Shown: positions 1 to 6,498, counted from the first letter of the stretch. The stretch is DNA of 22,720 bases from Campylobacterota bacterium (GCA_013153675.1 JAADEA010000069.1:1-22720); one strand, 5' to 3'. Numbers and translations: made by a program. The notes: generated from the letters alone by a model not told the origin.

Positions 1-473
1 ATAAAAAGATAAATGTTAGATCTTCTAATAAGAGTGTTGAAGCTCTAACATTTCATCCAATATATAAACTACTTTTTGCTTTTGAATATCCTCCAAAGGG
101 AGTTAAAAAGTGTAAACAAAAGATATATTCTCTTTTTTTTAAAAAAAGTTTTAATCTAAATTTGATTAAACATAAAAGATGTGCAATTAGTGCAATAGAG
201 AGTGTTGATAAAGATCATATTTTAATTTTAGAGCGCTCCTTTGGTGGTTTTTTTGCTCCATTTTTTATAGATTTGATTTTATATGATCTAAAAAATAAAA
301 GTTCAAAACTTCTATTAGAGCTAAATAGTGGGAAGGGATTTTTAGTAGATAATTTTGAAGGATTAGCAAAAGTTGGGAAAAATCGATTTGTGATGGTAAG
401 CGATGATAATAATAACTTTTTTCAAAATACCATTTTAATCTACTTTGAAATTAGCGCAGAAGCACTGCGCTAA
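1..473 (+). CDS. Phytase-like esterase family protein, 5' partial
   Basis: The frame ending at the TAA at 471-473 is open back to the window edge (codons in phase with base 3), so the gene begins outside the window; the TTG at 162 is only an internal leucine. The visible 157 residues end with the pattern NFEGLA, then a hydrophobic strand, then SDDNNNFFQNT. This is typical of the C-terminal blades of the 'esterase-like activity of phytase' beta-propeller family. Members are usually periplasmic or exported, and their substrates are mostly unknown, so no specific reaction can be given. The gene converges on the TAXI receptor gene with only 5 bases between stops, and its last codons form one arm of a hairpin. 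The family call is by motif memory and is moderately sure; the gene being 5' truncated by the window is certain. Confidence 0.7.
   Translation, partial: KKINVRSSNKSVEALTFHPIYKLLFAFEYPPKGVKKCKQKIYSLFFKKSFNLNLIKHKRCAISAIESVDKDHILILERSFGGFFAPFFIDLILYDLKNKSSKLLLELNSGKGFLVDNFEGLAKVGKNRFVMVSDDNNNFFQNTILIYFEISAEALR
451..473. terminator. Hairpin over the convergent gene ends
   Basis: TTAGCGCAG (451-459) and CTGCGCTAA (465-473) form a perfect 9-bp stem with a 5-base loop, in an otherwise AT-rich area. The right arm contains the stop codon of the plus-strand gene, and the structure lies just past the stop of the minus-strand TAXI gene. It is placed to end transcription of both. A weak TTT follows in the minus direction and no T-run in the plus direction, so intrinsic termination is only partly supported. 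Confidence 0.55.
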
Positions 474-478
474 AGAGG

Positions 479-1441
479 CTATTTTAAAATACCAATTTTT
501 TTGAAATAAGCTTCAGCAGCTGGATGAAGTGGTGCTCCAAGTCCTTGAACTAAAGACTCTTTAGTAATAGTTTTATATGCTGGGTGAAGTTTTTTAAACT
601 CTTCAAAATTATCTAAAATAGCTTTTAAAACAGCAGTTACAACTTTATCATCCATGTCAGCAGTTGTTACAAGAGTAGCTTTTACACCAAAAGTTGTAGT
701 ATCGTGGTCAATACCTTTATATAATCCTTTTGGAATTACACCTTTAGCATAATATGGATATTTTTTTAATATTTTAGCAACTGCTGGACAATCTTTTTCA
801 TCTATATTGATAAAATCAATTGGTACAGAGTTTGCTGCATCTTTAAAATTAGCAGATGGATGTCCTACAACATAGAAATAACCGTCAATTTGGTTATCTT
901 TTAGAGCATTTGGACACTCTGCAGCTCTTAATTCCTCAGCTGCTTTTAATTTATCAAAACTAAGTACAGGAGACTCTTTAAAAAGTACTTCAACAGTATT
1001 TCTTTGTCCACTTCCAGGATTTCCTATATTAATTCTCTTTCCAATAATATCGTGAATTTTTTTAATTCCACTATCTTTTCTAACAGCCAATGTTAAAAGC
1101 TCTGGATAAATTGTCATTAGAGTTCTTAATTTTTTAATAGGTTTACCTTTAAACTTTCCTGTACCATGGTAAGCTTGATATACTACATCACTTTGGGCAA
1201 TACCAAAATCAAGCTCTCCTGCATTAATTGTATTTACATTATATACAGATCCACCCGTTGATTCTACCGAACATCTAATACCTGTTTCTTTTTTCATTTT
1301 ATTTACCATCCTACAGATAGCACCACCTGTTGGATAGTATACTCCAGTTACTCCACCTGTTCCAATAGTAATAAATTTAGCTCCAAATAGGCTCATACTC
1401 ATAGCAGCTGTTGCTAAAGAAGCAATTAGCAATTTTTTCAT
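479..1441 (-). CDS. TAXI-family TRAP transporter solute-binding protein
   Basis: A 320-residue exported protein of the TAXI (TRAP-associated extracytoplasmic immunogenic) family, the periplasmic ligand-binding subunit of TRAP-type transporters. Residues 1-21 are a signal peptide (KK, hydrophobic core, FGA before the likely cut). The mature start has the family hallmark ITIGTGGVTGVYYPTGGAIC (about 24-43), followed by regions matching the two-lobe receptor fold (STGGSVYNVNTI, GNPGSGQRNTVEVL). ATG start with a strong GGAGG ribosome binding site at 1447-1451. No TRAP permease (DctQM-type) gene is nearby, so the membrane partner must be elsewhere or the protein works alone. The ligand cannot be read from sequence; family members have been linked to glutamate, other small carboxylates and amino acids. 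The gene has its own promoter with an FNR-like box. Confidence 0.88.
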   Translation of the reverse strand: MKKLLIASLATAAMSMSLFGAKFITIGTGGVTGVYYPTGGAICRMVNKMKKETGIRCSVESTGGSVYNVNTINAGELDFGIAQSDVVYQAYHGTGKFKGKPIKKLRTLMTIYPELLTLAVRKDSGIKKIHDIIGKRINIGNPGSGQRNTVEVLFKESPVLSFDKLKAAEELRAAECPNALKDNQIDGYFYVVGHPSANFKDAANSVPIDFINIDEKDCPAVAKILKKYPYYAKGVIPKGLYKGIDHDTTTFGVKATLVTTADMDDKVVTAVLKAILDNFEEFKKLHPAYKTITKESLVQGLGAPLHPAAEAYFKKIGILK

Positions 1442-1490
1442 AAATCCTCCTTTGTCTATTTTATTAACTCCTACCTATTTAGGATGTTAC

Positions 1491-1519
1491 ATTTTATCCA
1501 AAAAATTGATCTTTATCAA
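1491..1519 (-). promoter_or_regulatory. Promoter of the TAXI receptor gene
   Basis: Read on the minus strand: TTGATA (1519-1514), 17 bases, TAAAAT (1496-1491), which is close to the sigma-70 consensus with ideal spacing. It sits about 50 bases upstream of the ATG and gives a leader with the strong GGAGG site. The -35 box is inside the palindrome described separately. Confidence 0.6.
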
Positions 1520-1521
1520 TT
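1504..1521. promoter_or_regulatory. FNR/CRP-type palindrome (candidate operator)
   Basis: AATTGAT (1504-1510) and ATCAATT (1515-1521) are perfect 7-base arms around CTTT. The core TTGAT-N4-ATCAA (1506-1519) is identical to the classical FNR consensus. It overlaps the -35 of the predicted promoter, a position that usually gives repression. If transcription starts nearer 1470 it would instead lie around -42, an activating position. The site is seen directly; the protein that binds it is inferred. Confidence 0.5.
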
Positions 1522-1582
1522 AAAAAATAAAATTTTCTTAAGAGTTTAAAAGAGGTGTTAAGAGGTAAAAATTCTTTAATAT

Positions 1583-2296
1583 TTATTTTAAAAGCTCAGG
1601 TCTATATTCAAAGTGCATAGTATCATAATGATACCATTTTCCACCCCATATAAATCCATACTTCTCAAAAATTTCAACTATTTTATATGGTATTTTATTT
1701 TTATATTTTAAATCTTTACTCCATTTCCAATAGTGAGAGTATTTAACATTAATATCAATTGCTGCTCCAAAAGAGTGAACACTAAGTCTCTTTGTACCAG
1801 CAATATATCTCCATTTAAAAGTTCCGCCAATTGGAGTTAGAAATTTTCTATAACCTTTTGGTAATTTTTTTAGCTCTTTTTCAATTGCCTGGAGTTTCTT
1901 ATCAATATTATTTACTTTTGTAACTAATATTTTCTTTCCAAACCAATTAATATATCTTAAATTTTTTCTTACCTCATTTGCACTTTTTCCATATATTTTT
2001 TTAAAAAATAGATCATTTCTAATTCTACCTGGATCAAAATTTTTAGAAGGAATAATTTTATTGAGCGGATATTTAAATTTAAACATATCTTCAATATCAG
2101 GATTATTTAATAGTTCATTAAAACTTTTTTGTTTTTCATCATCAAATAATATTTTTGTTCCATCTTGAAAGATAAGATAGTTATCTTTGCATCCCTTAAT
2201 TTGAGGATAAGAGCTTTTTAGTTTTTCTACTATATCATAAATACATTTGCTATTAGAAATAGAAAGCAAAAGAGTAAAAAGAAGAATTTTTCTCAA
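1583..2296 (-). CDS. M15-family (VanY/DdcY-like) peptidoglycan peptidase
   Basis: A 237-residue exported zinc peptidase. An N-terminal hydrophobic signal (1-16) is followed by a poorly conserved region (about 20-150) and a C-terminal M15_4-type D-Ala-D-Ala carboxypeptidase domain (about 150-236). Expected zinc and catalytic residues are visible: H174 and D181 in SVHSFGAAID, D225 and H228 in YDTMHFEYRPEL. The family cleaves peptide stems of peptidoglycan in the periplasm. The start is TTG at 2296, supported by AAAGGA five bases upstream; no ATG in frame gives a signal peptide. It is downstream of the repeat lipoprotein gene on the same strand, separated by a strong hairpin, so it may be read by partial read-through or by its own start. 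The family is confident; endo- versus carboxypeptidase action is not decidable. Confidence 0.85.
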   Translation of the reverse strand: MRKILLFTLLLSISNSKCIYDIVEKLKSSYPQIKGCKDNYLIFQDGTKILFDDEKQKSFNELLNNPDIEDMFKFKYPLNKIIPSKNFDPGRIRNDLFFKKIYGKSANEVRKNLRYINWFGKKILVTKVNNIDKKLQAIEKELKKLPKGYRKFLTPIGGTFKWRYIAGTKRLSVHSFGAAIDINVKYSHYWKWSKDLKYKNKIPYKIVEIFEKYGFIWGGKWYHYDTMHFEYRPELLK

Positions 2297-2312
2297 TTTT
2301 ATCCTTTAATTA

Positions 2313-2339
2313 AATATGCCGCATAAAGTGCGGCATATT
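2313..2339 (-). terminator. Perfect 11-bp hairpin between lipoprotein and M15 genes
   Basis: AATATGCCGCA (2313-2323) and TGCGGCATATT (2329-2339) pair perfectly around a 5-base loop. It follows the lipoprotein stop by 5 bases on the minus strand and precedes the M15 ribosome binding site by only a few bases. No clean T-run follows, so it may act as a leaky terminator or mRNA 3'-end stabiliser. Confidence 0.55.
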
Positions 2340-2344
2340 ATATC

Positions 2345-3178
2345 TTAATGAACTACACTGTTACACTTAACAGGTACCCATTTAAAGTAAGAGTCGCTAA
2401 CTTTAACTCTTTTTGTAACAGTTGTATATTTAGGAGGTGTTGTAACTTTCACAGTTCTTGCTGGTTCAATAATAGTTCTTACGCGAACTGTTTTATATTC
2501 TGCTGGAATAGGAACTTTTTTAACTCCTGCAGGCTTAACAAGTACTTTTTTAGTAACAGTTTTATATTTAGGTGGAATTACAACCTCTTTTGTTTGAGGT
2601 GGAGATACCATAACTCTCTTCTTCACAGTTTTATATTTTGGAGGAACTTTTACTAAACAGTCAATATCAGTAACTTTTCCTTCAGTAATTCTTGTTTGTA
2701 ATCCTCTACCTTTTCTCCATTCTGTATGACCTGGTTCAACCAACACTCTTTCAGTTACGATTTTATATTTTGCTGGGATTGTAATGATTTTTTTCTTAGG
2801 TGGCTCTACCATTACTCTTTCTGTTACAGTTTTATATACTGGAGGTGTTGGAACCAATTTATATCCAGCCTCTCTTACAAGGCGTTTTTCTGTCTTCCAT
2901 CCATATTTAGGAGGAATAACTTTTAGCTTCTCTCCACCTGGGCTTACTAATACTTTTTCAGTAACTGTTTTATATTTAGGTGGAACTAATACTTTTGCAT
3001 AACATTCACCTGGTCTTGCATTTGGTGGCTTAATTGGTTGCTCAGTACAACCAGCTCCTTGTACGCTTGTAGCACCACTTCTATTTGGTGAATTAAGTTG
3101 TTGTTCTGCACATCCGCTTAGAACTACTCCTGCTGCGGCAAATGCAATAAGTGAATACTTAACAGTTGAAATCTTCAT
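2345..3178 (-). CDS. Lipoprotein with eight 23-residue PPxYKTVTxxVLV repeats
   Basis: A 277-residue protein with an N-terminal signal and lipobox VLSGC, giving lipid attachment at C23. The body is a tandem repeat with core P-[PA]-x-Y-K-T-V-T-x-[KR]-V-[LM]-V. Cores begin at residues 66, 89, 112, 135 and then 179, 202, 225, 248: an exact period of 23 in two blocks of four, separated by a 21-residue insertion (about 149-177) carrying C174. Other cysteines are C44, C59 and C272. The alternating pattern suggests a beta-rich, rod-like or fibrous periplasmic or surface protein. Similar P-x-Y-K-x-V repeats occur in some OmpA-like lipoproteins of other proteobacteria, from memory. The enzyme or partner is unknown. 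ATG start with AAGGAAG upstream. Antisense open frames over this gene are by-products of the repeats. Confidence 0.85.
   Translation of the reverse strand: MKISTVKYSLIAFAAAGVVLSGCAEQQLNSPNRSGATSVQGAGCTEQPIKPPNARPGECYAKVLVPPKYKTVTEKVLVSPGGEKLKVIPPKYGWKTEKRLVREAGYKLVPTPPVYKTVTERVMVEPPKKKIITIPAKYKIVTERVLVEPGHTEWRKGRGLQTRITEGKVTDIDCLVKVPPKYKTVKKRVMVSPPQTKEVVIPPKYKTVTKKVLVKPAGVKKVPIPAEYKTVRVRTIIEPARTVKVTTPPKYTTVTKRVKVSDSYFKWVPVKCNSVVH
2588..2983 (-). repeat. In-frame tandem 69-base repeats, two blocks of four (within wider repeat region)
   Basis: The eight 23-codon units of the lipoprotein gene produce a degenerate 69-base periodicity across most of 2390-2990. The coordinates given cover the middle units. 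Unit sequences have diverged at DNA level while the protein core is kept, so this is an old, selected duplication rather than recent slippage. Confidence 0.6.
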
Positions 3179-3209
3179 GGGTCTTCCTTGTTTTTTGATT
3201 TACACTCTT

Positions 3210-3218
3210 ATTTTAACA
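3210..3218 (-). promoter_or_regulatory. Extended -10 promoter of the lipoprotein gene
   Basis: Minus strand TGT-TAAAAT (3218-3210) is an extended -10 about 32 bases upstream of the ATG at 3178, preceded by A/T-rich sequence. No clear -35 box, as is common in Campylobacterota. Confidence 0.45.
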
Positions 3219-3403
3219 ACTATTTTTTTAAGATTAAATTAAAAATCTATTTAATTATTAATAATTTGTTTATTTTGTAGCAACTAAAAATTGAGATTTT
3301 ATATAAAAAAAATATTTATTATAAAGAATGAAATTTTTTTAAAAAAATATTGCAAAAGTTTAATTTTTTATTAAAAATGTATTTTTTGTGGATGAGCCAA
3401 AGA

Positions 3404-3450
3404 GCACTAATTTTAAGGCAAAAATTAAAGAAGTTTTCTAAAATTTGTGC
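3404..3450. other. Imperfect 12-bp stem-loop in non-coding gap
   Basis: GCACTAATTTTA (3404-3415) pairs with TAAAATTTGTGC (3439-3450) with one mismatch and a 23-base loop. On the minus strand TATAAT (3459-3454) lies a few bases before it, so a transcript could start at the hairpin. No protein is encoded here. Function unknown. Confidence 0.3.
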
Positions 3451-3526
3451 TAAATTATAAATTAGAAATTCTTTCAAAAAGATATTTTTTATGTTGAAAA
3501 ATCTTCAATTTTAAAATTTTATATAA

Positions 3527-3541
3527 TCCCCAAAAAGGGGA
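3527..3541 (-). terminator. Short GC hairpin after gap
   Basis: TCCCC (3527-3531) and GGGGA (3537-3541) flank AAAAA, five bases beyond the gap stop codon. This is the only GC cluster in the region. The stem is short and no T-run follows, so the call is weak. Confidence 0.35.
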
Positions 3542-3545
3542 GTAG

Positions 3546-4559
3546 TTACATTTTAGAGGCTACAAGAAGTGCTAATTCTAAAACCCTTTTAGAATATCCA
3601 AACTCATTATCATACCATGCTAAGATTTTTACCATATTATCATTAACTACATCAGTAGATAGTGCATCTACAATAGAAGAGTGAGGATTGCCAATAATAT
3701 CACTTGATACTACTTCATCATAAGTAACTTCTAAAATCCCTTTTAGTTCATTTAGAGATGCCTCTTTTAGAGTATCATTTATCTCTTGAGGTGTTACTTT
3801 TTTCTCTAAAATTGCTACTATCTCAGTAACTGCACCATCTGGTACAGGTACCCTTAGAGCCATGGCATTCATTTTTCCCTTTAGAGATGGAATTACTTTT
3901 GTAGTAGCTTTTGCTGCTCCTGTTGTAGTTGGGATTATATTTATTGCAGCGGCTCTTCCTCTTCTATGCTTGCTTGGTTTTTTTCTATCGATAGTAACTT
4001 GGCTTGAAGTATAAGCATGAACTGTTGTAATTTGAGCGCTTATAACTTTAAATTTCTCTTCTAATACTTTCATTACGGGTGCTAAAGAGTTTGTAGTGCA
4101 GCTTGCATTTGAGATAATATGATGCTCATTTGGATTATATTGATCTTGATTTACTCCTAATACAATAGTAATATCTTCATTTTTTCCTGGAGCTGAAATA
4201 ATTACCTTCTTAGCGCCAGCTTCAATATGTTTTGATGCATCCTCTCTCTTTGTAAATTTACCACTACACTCTAATACTATATCGACTCCAAGCTCTTTCC
4301 ATGGCAATTTTGCTGGATCTCTTTGTGATAAGATTGCTATTTTTTCTCCATTAATAGTGATACTTTCACTATCCCATTCAATTTGAGCTGGAAATTTTCC
4401 ATGAACAGAGTCAAATTTTAACATATATGCTAAATCTTCTGGAGTTCCGCTTCCACCATTGGCTGCTACTATTTGTATATTCTTATCTTTTGTTTGCACA
4501 TAGTGCCAAAGAATTAGTTTACCAATTCTTCCAAGACCATTAATTGCAACTTTAATCAT
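3546..4559 (-). CDS. gap: Type I glyceraldehyde-3-phosphate dehydrogenase
   Basis: A 337-residue phosphorylating GAPDH that interconverts glyceraldehyde-3-phosphate and 1,3-bisphosphoglycerate in glycolysis or gluconeogenesis. Visible are the Rossmann start INGLGRIGK (7-15), the catalytic motif NASCTTNSLAP with C154, the general-base histidine in TTVHAYT (about 181), PTTTGAAKA, and the C-terminal WYDNEFGYS. Length is normal. The residue after the second strand, usually Asp in NAD-specific enzymes (ND), is Gly here (AANGGSG, G35), so NADP may be accepted; this is inference. No pgk or tpiA follows, unlike the gap-pgk cluster of many bacteria. It is divergent from the ferredoxin operon, with ATG start and TAGGAG ribosome binding site. 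Family certain, cofactor open. Confidence 0.96.
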   Translation of the reverse strand: MIKVAINGLGRIGKLILWHYVQTKDKNIQIVAANGGSGTPEDLAYMLKFDSVHGKFPAQIEWDSESITINGEKIAILSQRDPAKLPWKELGVDIVLECSGKFTKREDASKHIEAGAKKVIISAPGKNEDITIVLGVNQDQYNPNEHHIISNASCTTNSLAPVMKVLEEKFKVISAQITTVHAYTSSQVTIDRKKPSKHRRGRAAAINIIPTTTGAAKATTKVIPSLKGKMNAMALRVPVPDGAVTEIVAILEKKVTPQEINDTLKEASLNELKGILEVTYDEVVSSDIIGNPHSSIVDALSTDVVNDNMVKILAWYDNEFGYSKRVLELALLVASKM

Positions 4560-4634
4560 CCTCTACTCCTAATTTAAATTATTAAAAAAGTTTAACAAAA
4601 AAGAGATAAAGCTTCATAATCTTTTAGAAAAATA

Positions 4635-4643
4635 TGATAAAAT
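4635..4643 (+). promoter_or_regulatory. Extended -10 promoter of the ferredoxin-panD operon
   Basis: TGA-TAAAAT (4635-4643) is an extended -10 about 43 bases upstream of the ferredoxin ATG. A clear -35 is not visible. Gap is transcribed away on the other strand from the same intergenic region. Confidence 0.42.
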
Positions 4644-4685
4644 TAAATCGGATAATTTTTATCTTAATTTATCTAAGGAGTATAT

Positions 4686-5075
4686 ATGATTAATAGTGGA
4701 ATGGGAATGCCACAACCAGCATATTATATTTTTAAATGTCAACAAAGTGCACCAGCTGGAATGCCAAAACCAAGTTGTGTAAGGAGTGATGATAGAGAGT
4801 CTCAAGAGCTTTTTGGATATATGGCTCAAAAACTTATGACTCTTGGAATTATAGCAACAGTTCAACCAATTCAAACAAGCTGTTTAGGAAGATGTCAACT
4901 TGGTCCAGTAATGTTAATTGAACCAGGACACCATATGTATGTAGGACTTACAAAAGAGAAGATTGATAGAATTATTGATGAACATATATTAGGTGGAAAA
5001 GTAGTAGAAGAGTACCTAATTGATCCACAATATTGGGAAGATCCAATACCTCCTTCTGAATTGGTAAGAAAATAG
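4686..5075 (+). CDS. Thioredoxin-like [2Fe-2S] ferredoxin
   Basis: A 129-residue protein of the thioredoxin-fold [2Fe-2S] ferredoxin family (as in the NuoE C-terminus and Shethna-type ferredoxins). The four cluster ligands are C18, C31, C66 and C70, with spacing C-x12-C and C-x3-C in the typical SCLGRCQLGP context. The family carries one [2Fe-2S] cluster and transfers single electrons in the cytoplasm; the redox partner is not visible. AAGGAG at 4675-4680 is 5 bases from the ATG, deciding this start over the downstream ATG codons. The tail ends with a YLIDPQYWEDP segment typical of the small stand-alone members. First gene of the likely ferredoxin-panD-ybaB-ankyrin operon, though panD may also have its own promoter in the 34-base gap. 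Confidence 0.88.
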   Translation: MINSGMGMPQPAYYIFKCQQSAPAGMPKPSCVRSDDRESQELFGYMAQKLMTLGIIATVQPIQTSCLGRCQLGPVMLIEPGHHMYVGLTKEKIDRIIDEHILGGKVVEEYLIDPQYWEDPIPPSELVRK

Positions 5076-5109
5076 TATAATTATAGTGATTATTTATTGA
5101 AGGAGAGAA

Positions 5110-5478
5110 ATGACAATTACTATGTTATATAGTAAGATTCATAGAGCCACAGTAACAGATGCAAATTTGCATTATGTTGGCTCTATTACTATAGATAAAG
5201 AGCTTTTAGAGGCAAGCAATATTAAGGTAGGACAAAAAGTAGATATTGTAAATATTAATAATGGTGAGAGATTTAGTACATATGTTATTGCAGGAGAGAA
5301 GGGAAGCGGTGATATCTGTCTAAATGGCGCTGCAGCAAGAAAAGTGCATGTAGGAGATAAAATTATTATTATTGCATATGCTCAAATGAGTGAAGAAGAG
5401 GCAAAAGAGTTTAAACCAACTATTATTATAGTAGGCGATAATAATAAAATCGAGCAAAAAATAGATACATTGGAGTAG
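5110..5478 (+). CDS. panD: Aspartate 1-decarboxylase proenzyme
   Basis: PanD converts L-aspartate to beta-alanine for pantothenate and CoA synthesis in the cytoplasm. It is a pyruvoyl enzyme that self-cleaves between Gly24 and Ser25; here the site is HYVGSITID with G24 and S25 exactly at the standard positions, which fixes the start. The N-terminal motif [28 protein letters not shown], the [23 protein letters not shown] segment and the 122-residue length all match the family. ATG preceded by AAGGAG. ybaB starts 2 bases after the stop, so the two are surely cotranscribed. panB and panC are not in the window. Confidence 0.97.
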   Translation: MTITMLYSKIHRATVTDANLHYVGSITIDKELLEASNIKVGQKVDIVNINNGERFSTYVIAGEKGSGDICLNGAAARKVHVGDKIIIIAYAQMSEEEAKEFKPTIIIVGDNNKIEQKIDTLE

Positions 5479-5480
5479 AT

Positions 5481-5792
5481 ATGTTTGAGGGGTTAGACTT
5501 TTCTAAGATGGGAGAGATCTTCCAAAAGATTCAAGAACAAGGTAGGGAGTTAGAAGAAAAAATTAAATCTACTCAAGTTACTGCTAAGGGTGGAGGTGGA
5601 ATGATCTCTATTAGTGCAAATGGAGCAGGGGAGATAGTAGATCTCTCTATTGATGATTCTTTATTAGAAGATAAAGAGTCTTTAGAGATTTTGTTAATGA
5701 GTACAATTAATGATCTTTTTAAAATGATTGAAGATAATAAAAAAAGCCAGGCTCTTTCAATGTTGGGAGAGCTGGGTAGATTTAAAGAGTAG
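5481..5792 (+). CDS. YbaB/EbfC family nucleoid-associated protein
   Basis: A 103-residue member of the YbaB/EbfC family: small homodimeric DNA-binding proteins that coat the nucleoid in several bacteria. The pattern is an N-terminal charged helix (about 10-30), a short VTAKGGGGMISISANGAGEI strand region (about 34-53), a VDLSIDDSLL strand, and a long C-terminal helix with LLMSTINDLFKMIED. Length is normal. In many bacteria ybaB lies beside dnaX and recR; here it lies between panD and an ankyrin gene with gaps of 2 bases each side. I recall a panD-ybaB order in Helicobacter as well. It probably gets ribosomes by coupling from panD. Confidence 0.88.
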   Translation: MFEGLDFSKMGEIFQKIQEQGRELEEKIKSTQVTAKGGGGMISISANGAGEIVDLSIDDSLLEDKESLEILLMSTINDLFKMIEDNKKSQALSMLGELGRFKE

Positions 5793-5794
5793 TC

Positions 5795-6328
5795 GTGGAT
5801 GAGAGGTTAATTGAGGCTATTAAAAGAGATAGCCTCCTTGAAGTAGAAAAGATTCTAAAAAGCCAAGAGATAGATTTAAATCAAGATATCTCAATTGCAA
5901 GAGAGTATAATTTAGAAGAAGATGAAGAGATTCCTTTTATATTTTATCTTGTTTTAATTGGTGCTTCTTTAGATATGTTTAAACTTTTATTAAAATATGG
6001 TTTAGATATTAATTATGCAACAAAAGAGGGGCTTAGTCTAATAGATTATGCAATTAAACATAGAAGAATTGATATATTAAAACTTTGTAAAGAGAGTGGT
6101 TTTAATTTAAATGAGAGCAGAAGAAAGAGTAAGATAACCCCATTAATGTTGGCTGCAAGTTTTAATGATCAAGAGATAGCTGAATATTTAATTAATGAAG
6201 GTGTTTCAATAGATAAGGTTGATAATTTTGGAATGAATGCCTTAGATTATGCAAGAAAACTTGGTCAAAAAAGAATGGAGGAGTTTTTAAAATCAAAAGG
6301 CGCGAAGCACCATTTTTATAAGAAATAG
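5795..6328 (+). CDS. Ankyrin-repeat protein
   Basis: A 177-residue protein made almost wholly of ankyrin repeats (about residues 45-172), with repeat features such as FKLLLKYGLDINYATKEGLSL, TPLMLAASFNDQEIAEYLIN and NALDYARKLGQKRM. The GTG start at 5795 is 2 bases after the ybaB stop; no signal peptide, so cytoplasmic. Ankyrin repeats bind other proteins; the partner is unknown. Close spacing with ybaB suggests a shared role or just shared transcription. It is the last gene of the operon and is followed by a perfect 10-bp hairpin. Confidence 0.82.
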   Translation: MDERLIEAIKRDSLLEVEKILKSQEIDLNQDISIAREYNLEEDEEIPFIFYLVLIGASLDMFKLLLKYGLDINYATKEGLSLIDYAIKHRRIDILKLCKESGFNLNESRRKSKITPLMLAASFNDQEIAEYLINEGVSIDKVDNFGMNALDYARKLGQKRMEEFLKSKGAKHHFYKK

Positions 6329-6330
6329 TT

Positions 6331-6353
6331 TCTCGGTGCTTTAAGCACCGAGA
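6331..6353. terminator. Perfect 10-bp hairpin after the ankyrin gene
   Basis: TCTCGGTGCT (6331-6340) and AGCACCGAGA (6344-6353) pair perfectly around TTA, two bases after the ankyrin stop codon. This is the strongest GC stem in the window. No T-run follows on the plus strand. On the minus strand it would end a short transcript from the next structured element, followed by a modestly T-rich ACTATTTCTTAT. Confidence 0.55.
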
Positions 6354-6498
6354 GCCGCAAGCCTTTGGGAGAAGGATTACAAAAAGAGAAACAAGGAGGA
6401 AAACTCTTTTTGTAATTATAACAAGGAGTCTTTTTCAAAGAGGCTTATAACCTCTACATTGAAATTATATTAAATAAGTGTTAATTGTGGAATAACGA
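6354..6498. ncRNA. Candidate structured small RNA / regulatory leader
   Basis: This 145-base stretch has no ORF with a usable start. ATTACAAAAAGAG (6376-6388) and CTCTTTTTGTAAT (6404-6416) form a perfect 13-bp stem whose 15-base loop carries ACAAGGAGGA. ACAAGGA recurs at 6421-6427, and AAGGA also occurs at 6372-6376. On the plus strand these match the CsrA-type ACARGGA core in and beside a hairpin loop. On the minus strand the loop reads CCTCCTT, equal to the 16S anti-Shine-Dalgarno core, and TATAAT at 6420-6415 would start a transcript at the stem. Either strand may make an RNA, or the element may be the rnhB leader. Direction and function are unproven. Confidence 0.35.

Larger units (their letters stand above)
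3179..3545. other. 367-base AT-rich gap between lipoprotein gene and gap
   Basis: No convincing ORF on either strand. It holds the lipoprotein promoter near 3210-3218, an imperfect hairpin at 3404-3450 and a short GC hairpin after gap at 3527-3541. Long A/T runs fill 3220-3390. A small RNA on the minus strand is possible, since TATAAT lies at 3459-3454 just before the 3404-3450 hairpin, but the evidence is thin. Confidence 0.5.

Noticed and set aside
199..216. FNR-like TTGATAAAGATCAT inside the first gene
   Set aside because: Imperfect and within coding sequence, far from any promoter.
2348..3002. Several open frames on the plus strand opposite the lipoprotein gene
   Set aside because: They follow the repeat period of the real gene, are rich in Phe/Cys/Asn/Trp, and have no ribosome binding sites.
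2345..3178. CRISPR-like repeats
   Set aside because: The repeats are in-frame protein repeats with a 69-base period and no conserved palindromic repeat or unique spacers.
3494..3527. TTGAAA and TATAAT on the plus strand before gap's end
   Set aside because: The spacing is 22 bases, and no plus-strand gene follows.
4659..4874. Minus-strand open frame over the ferredoxin gene
   Set aside because: The composition is unlike a protein, and the plus-strand gene has all four cluster cysteines.
6354..6498. tRNA, SRP RNA or 6S RNA in the structured gap
   Set aside because: No T-loop or acceptor pattern, no conserved SRP tetraloop region, and no long closing stem between the ends.
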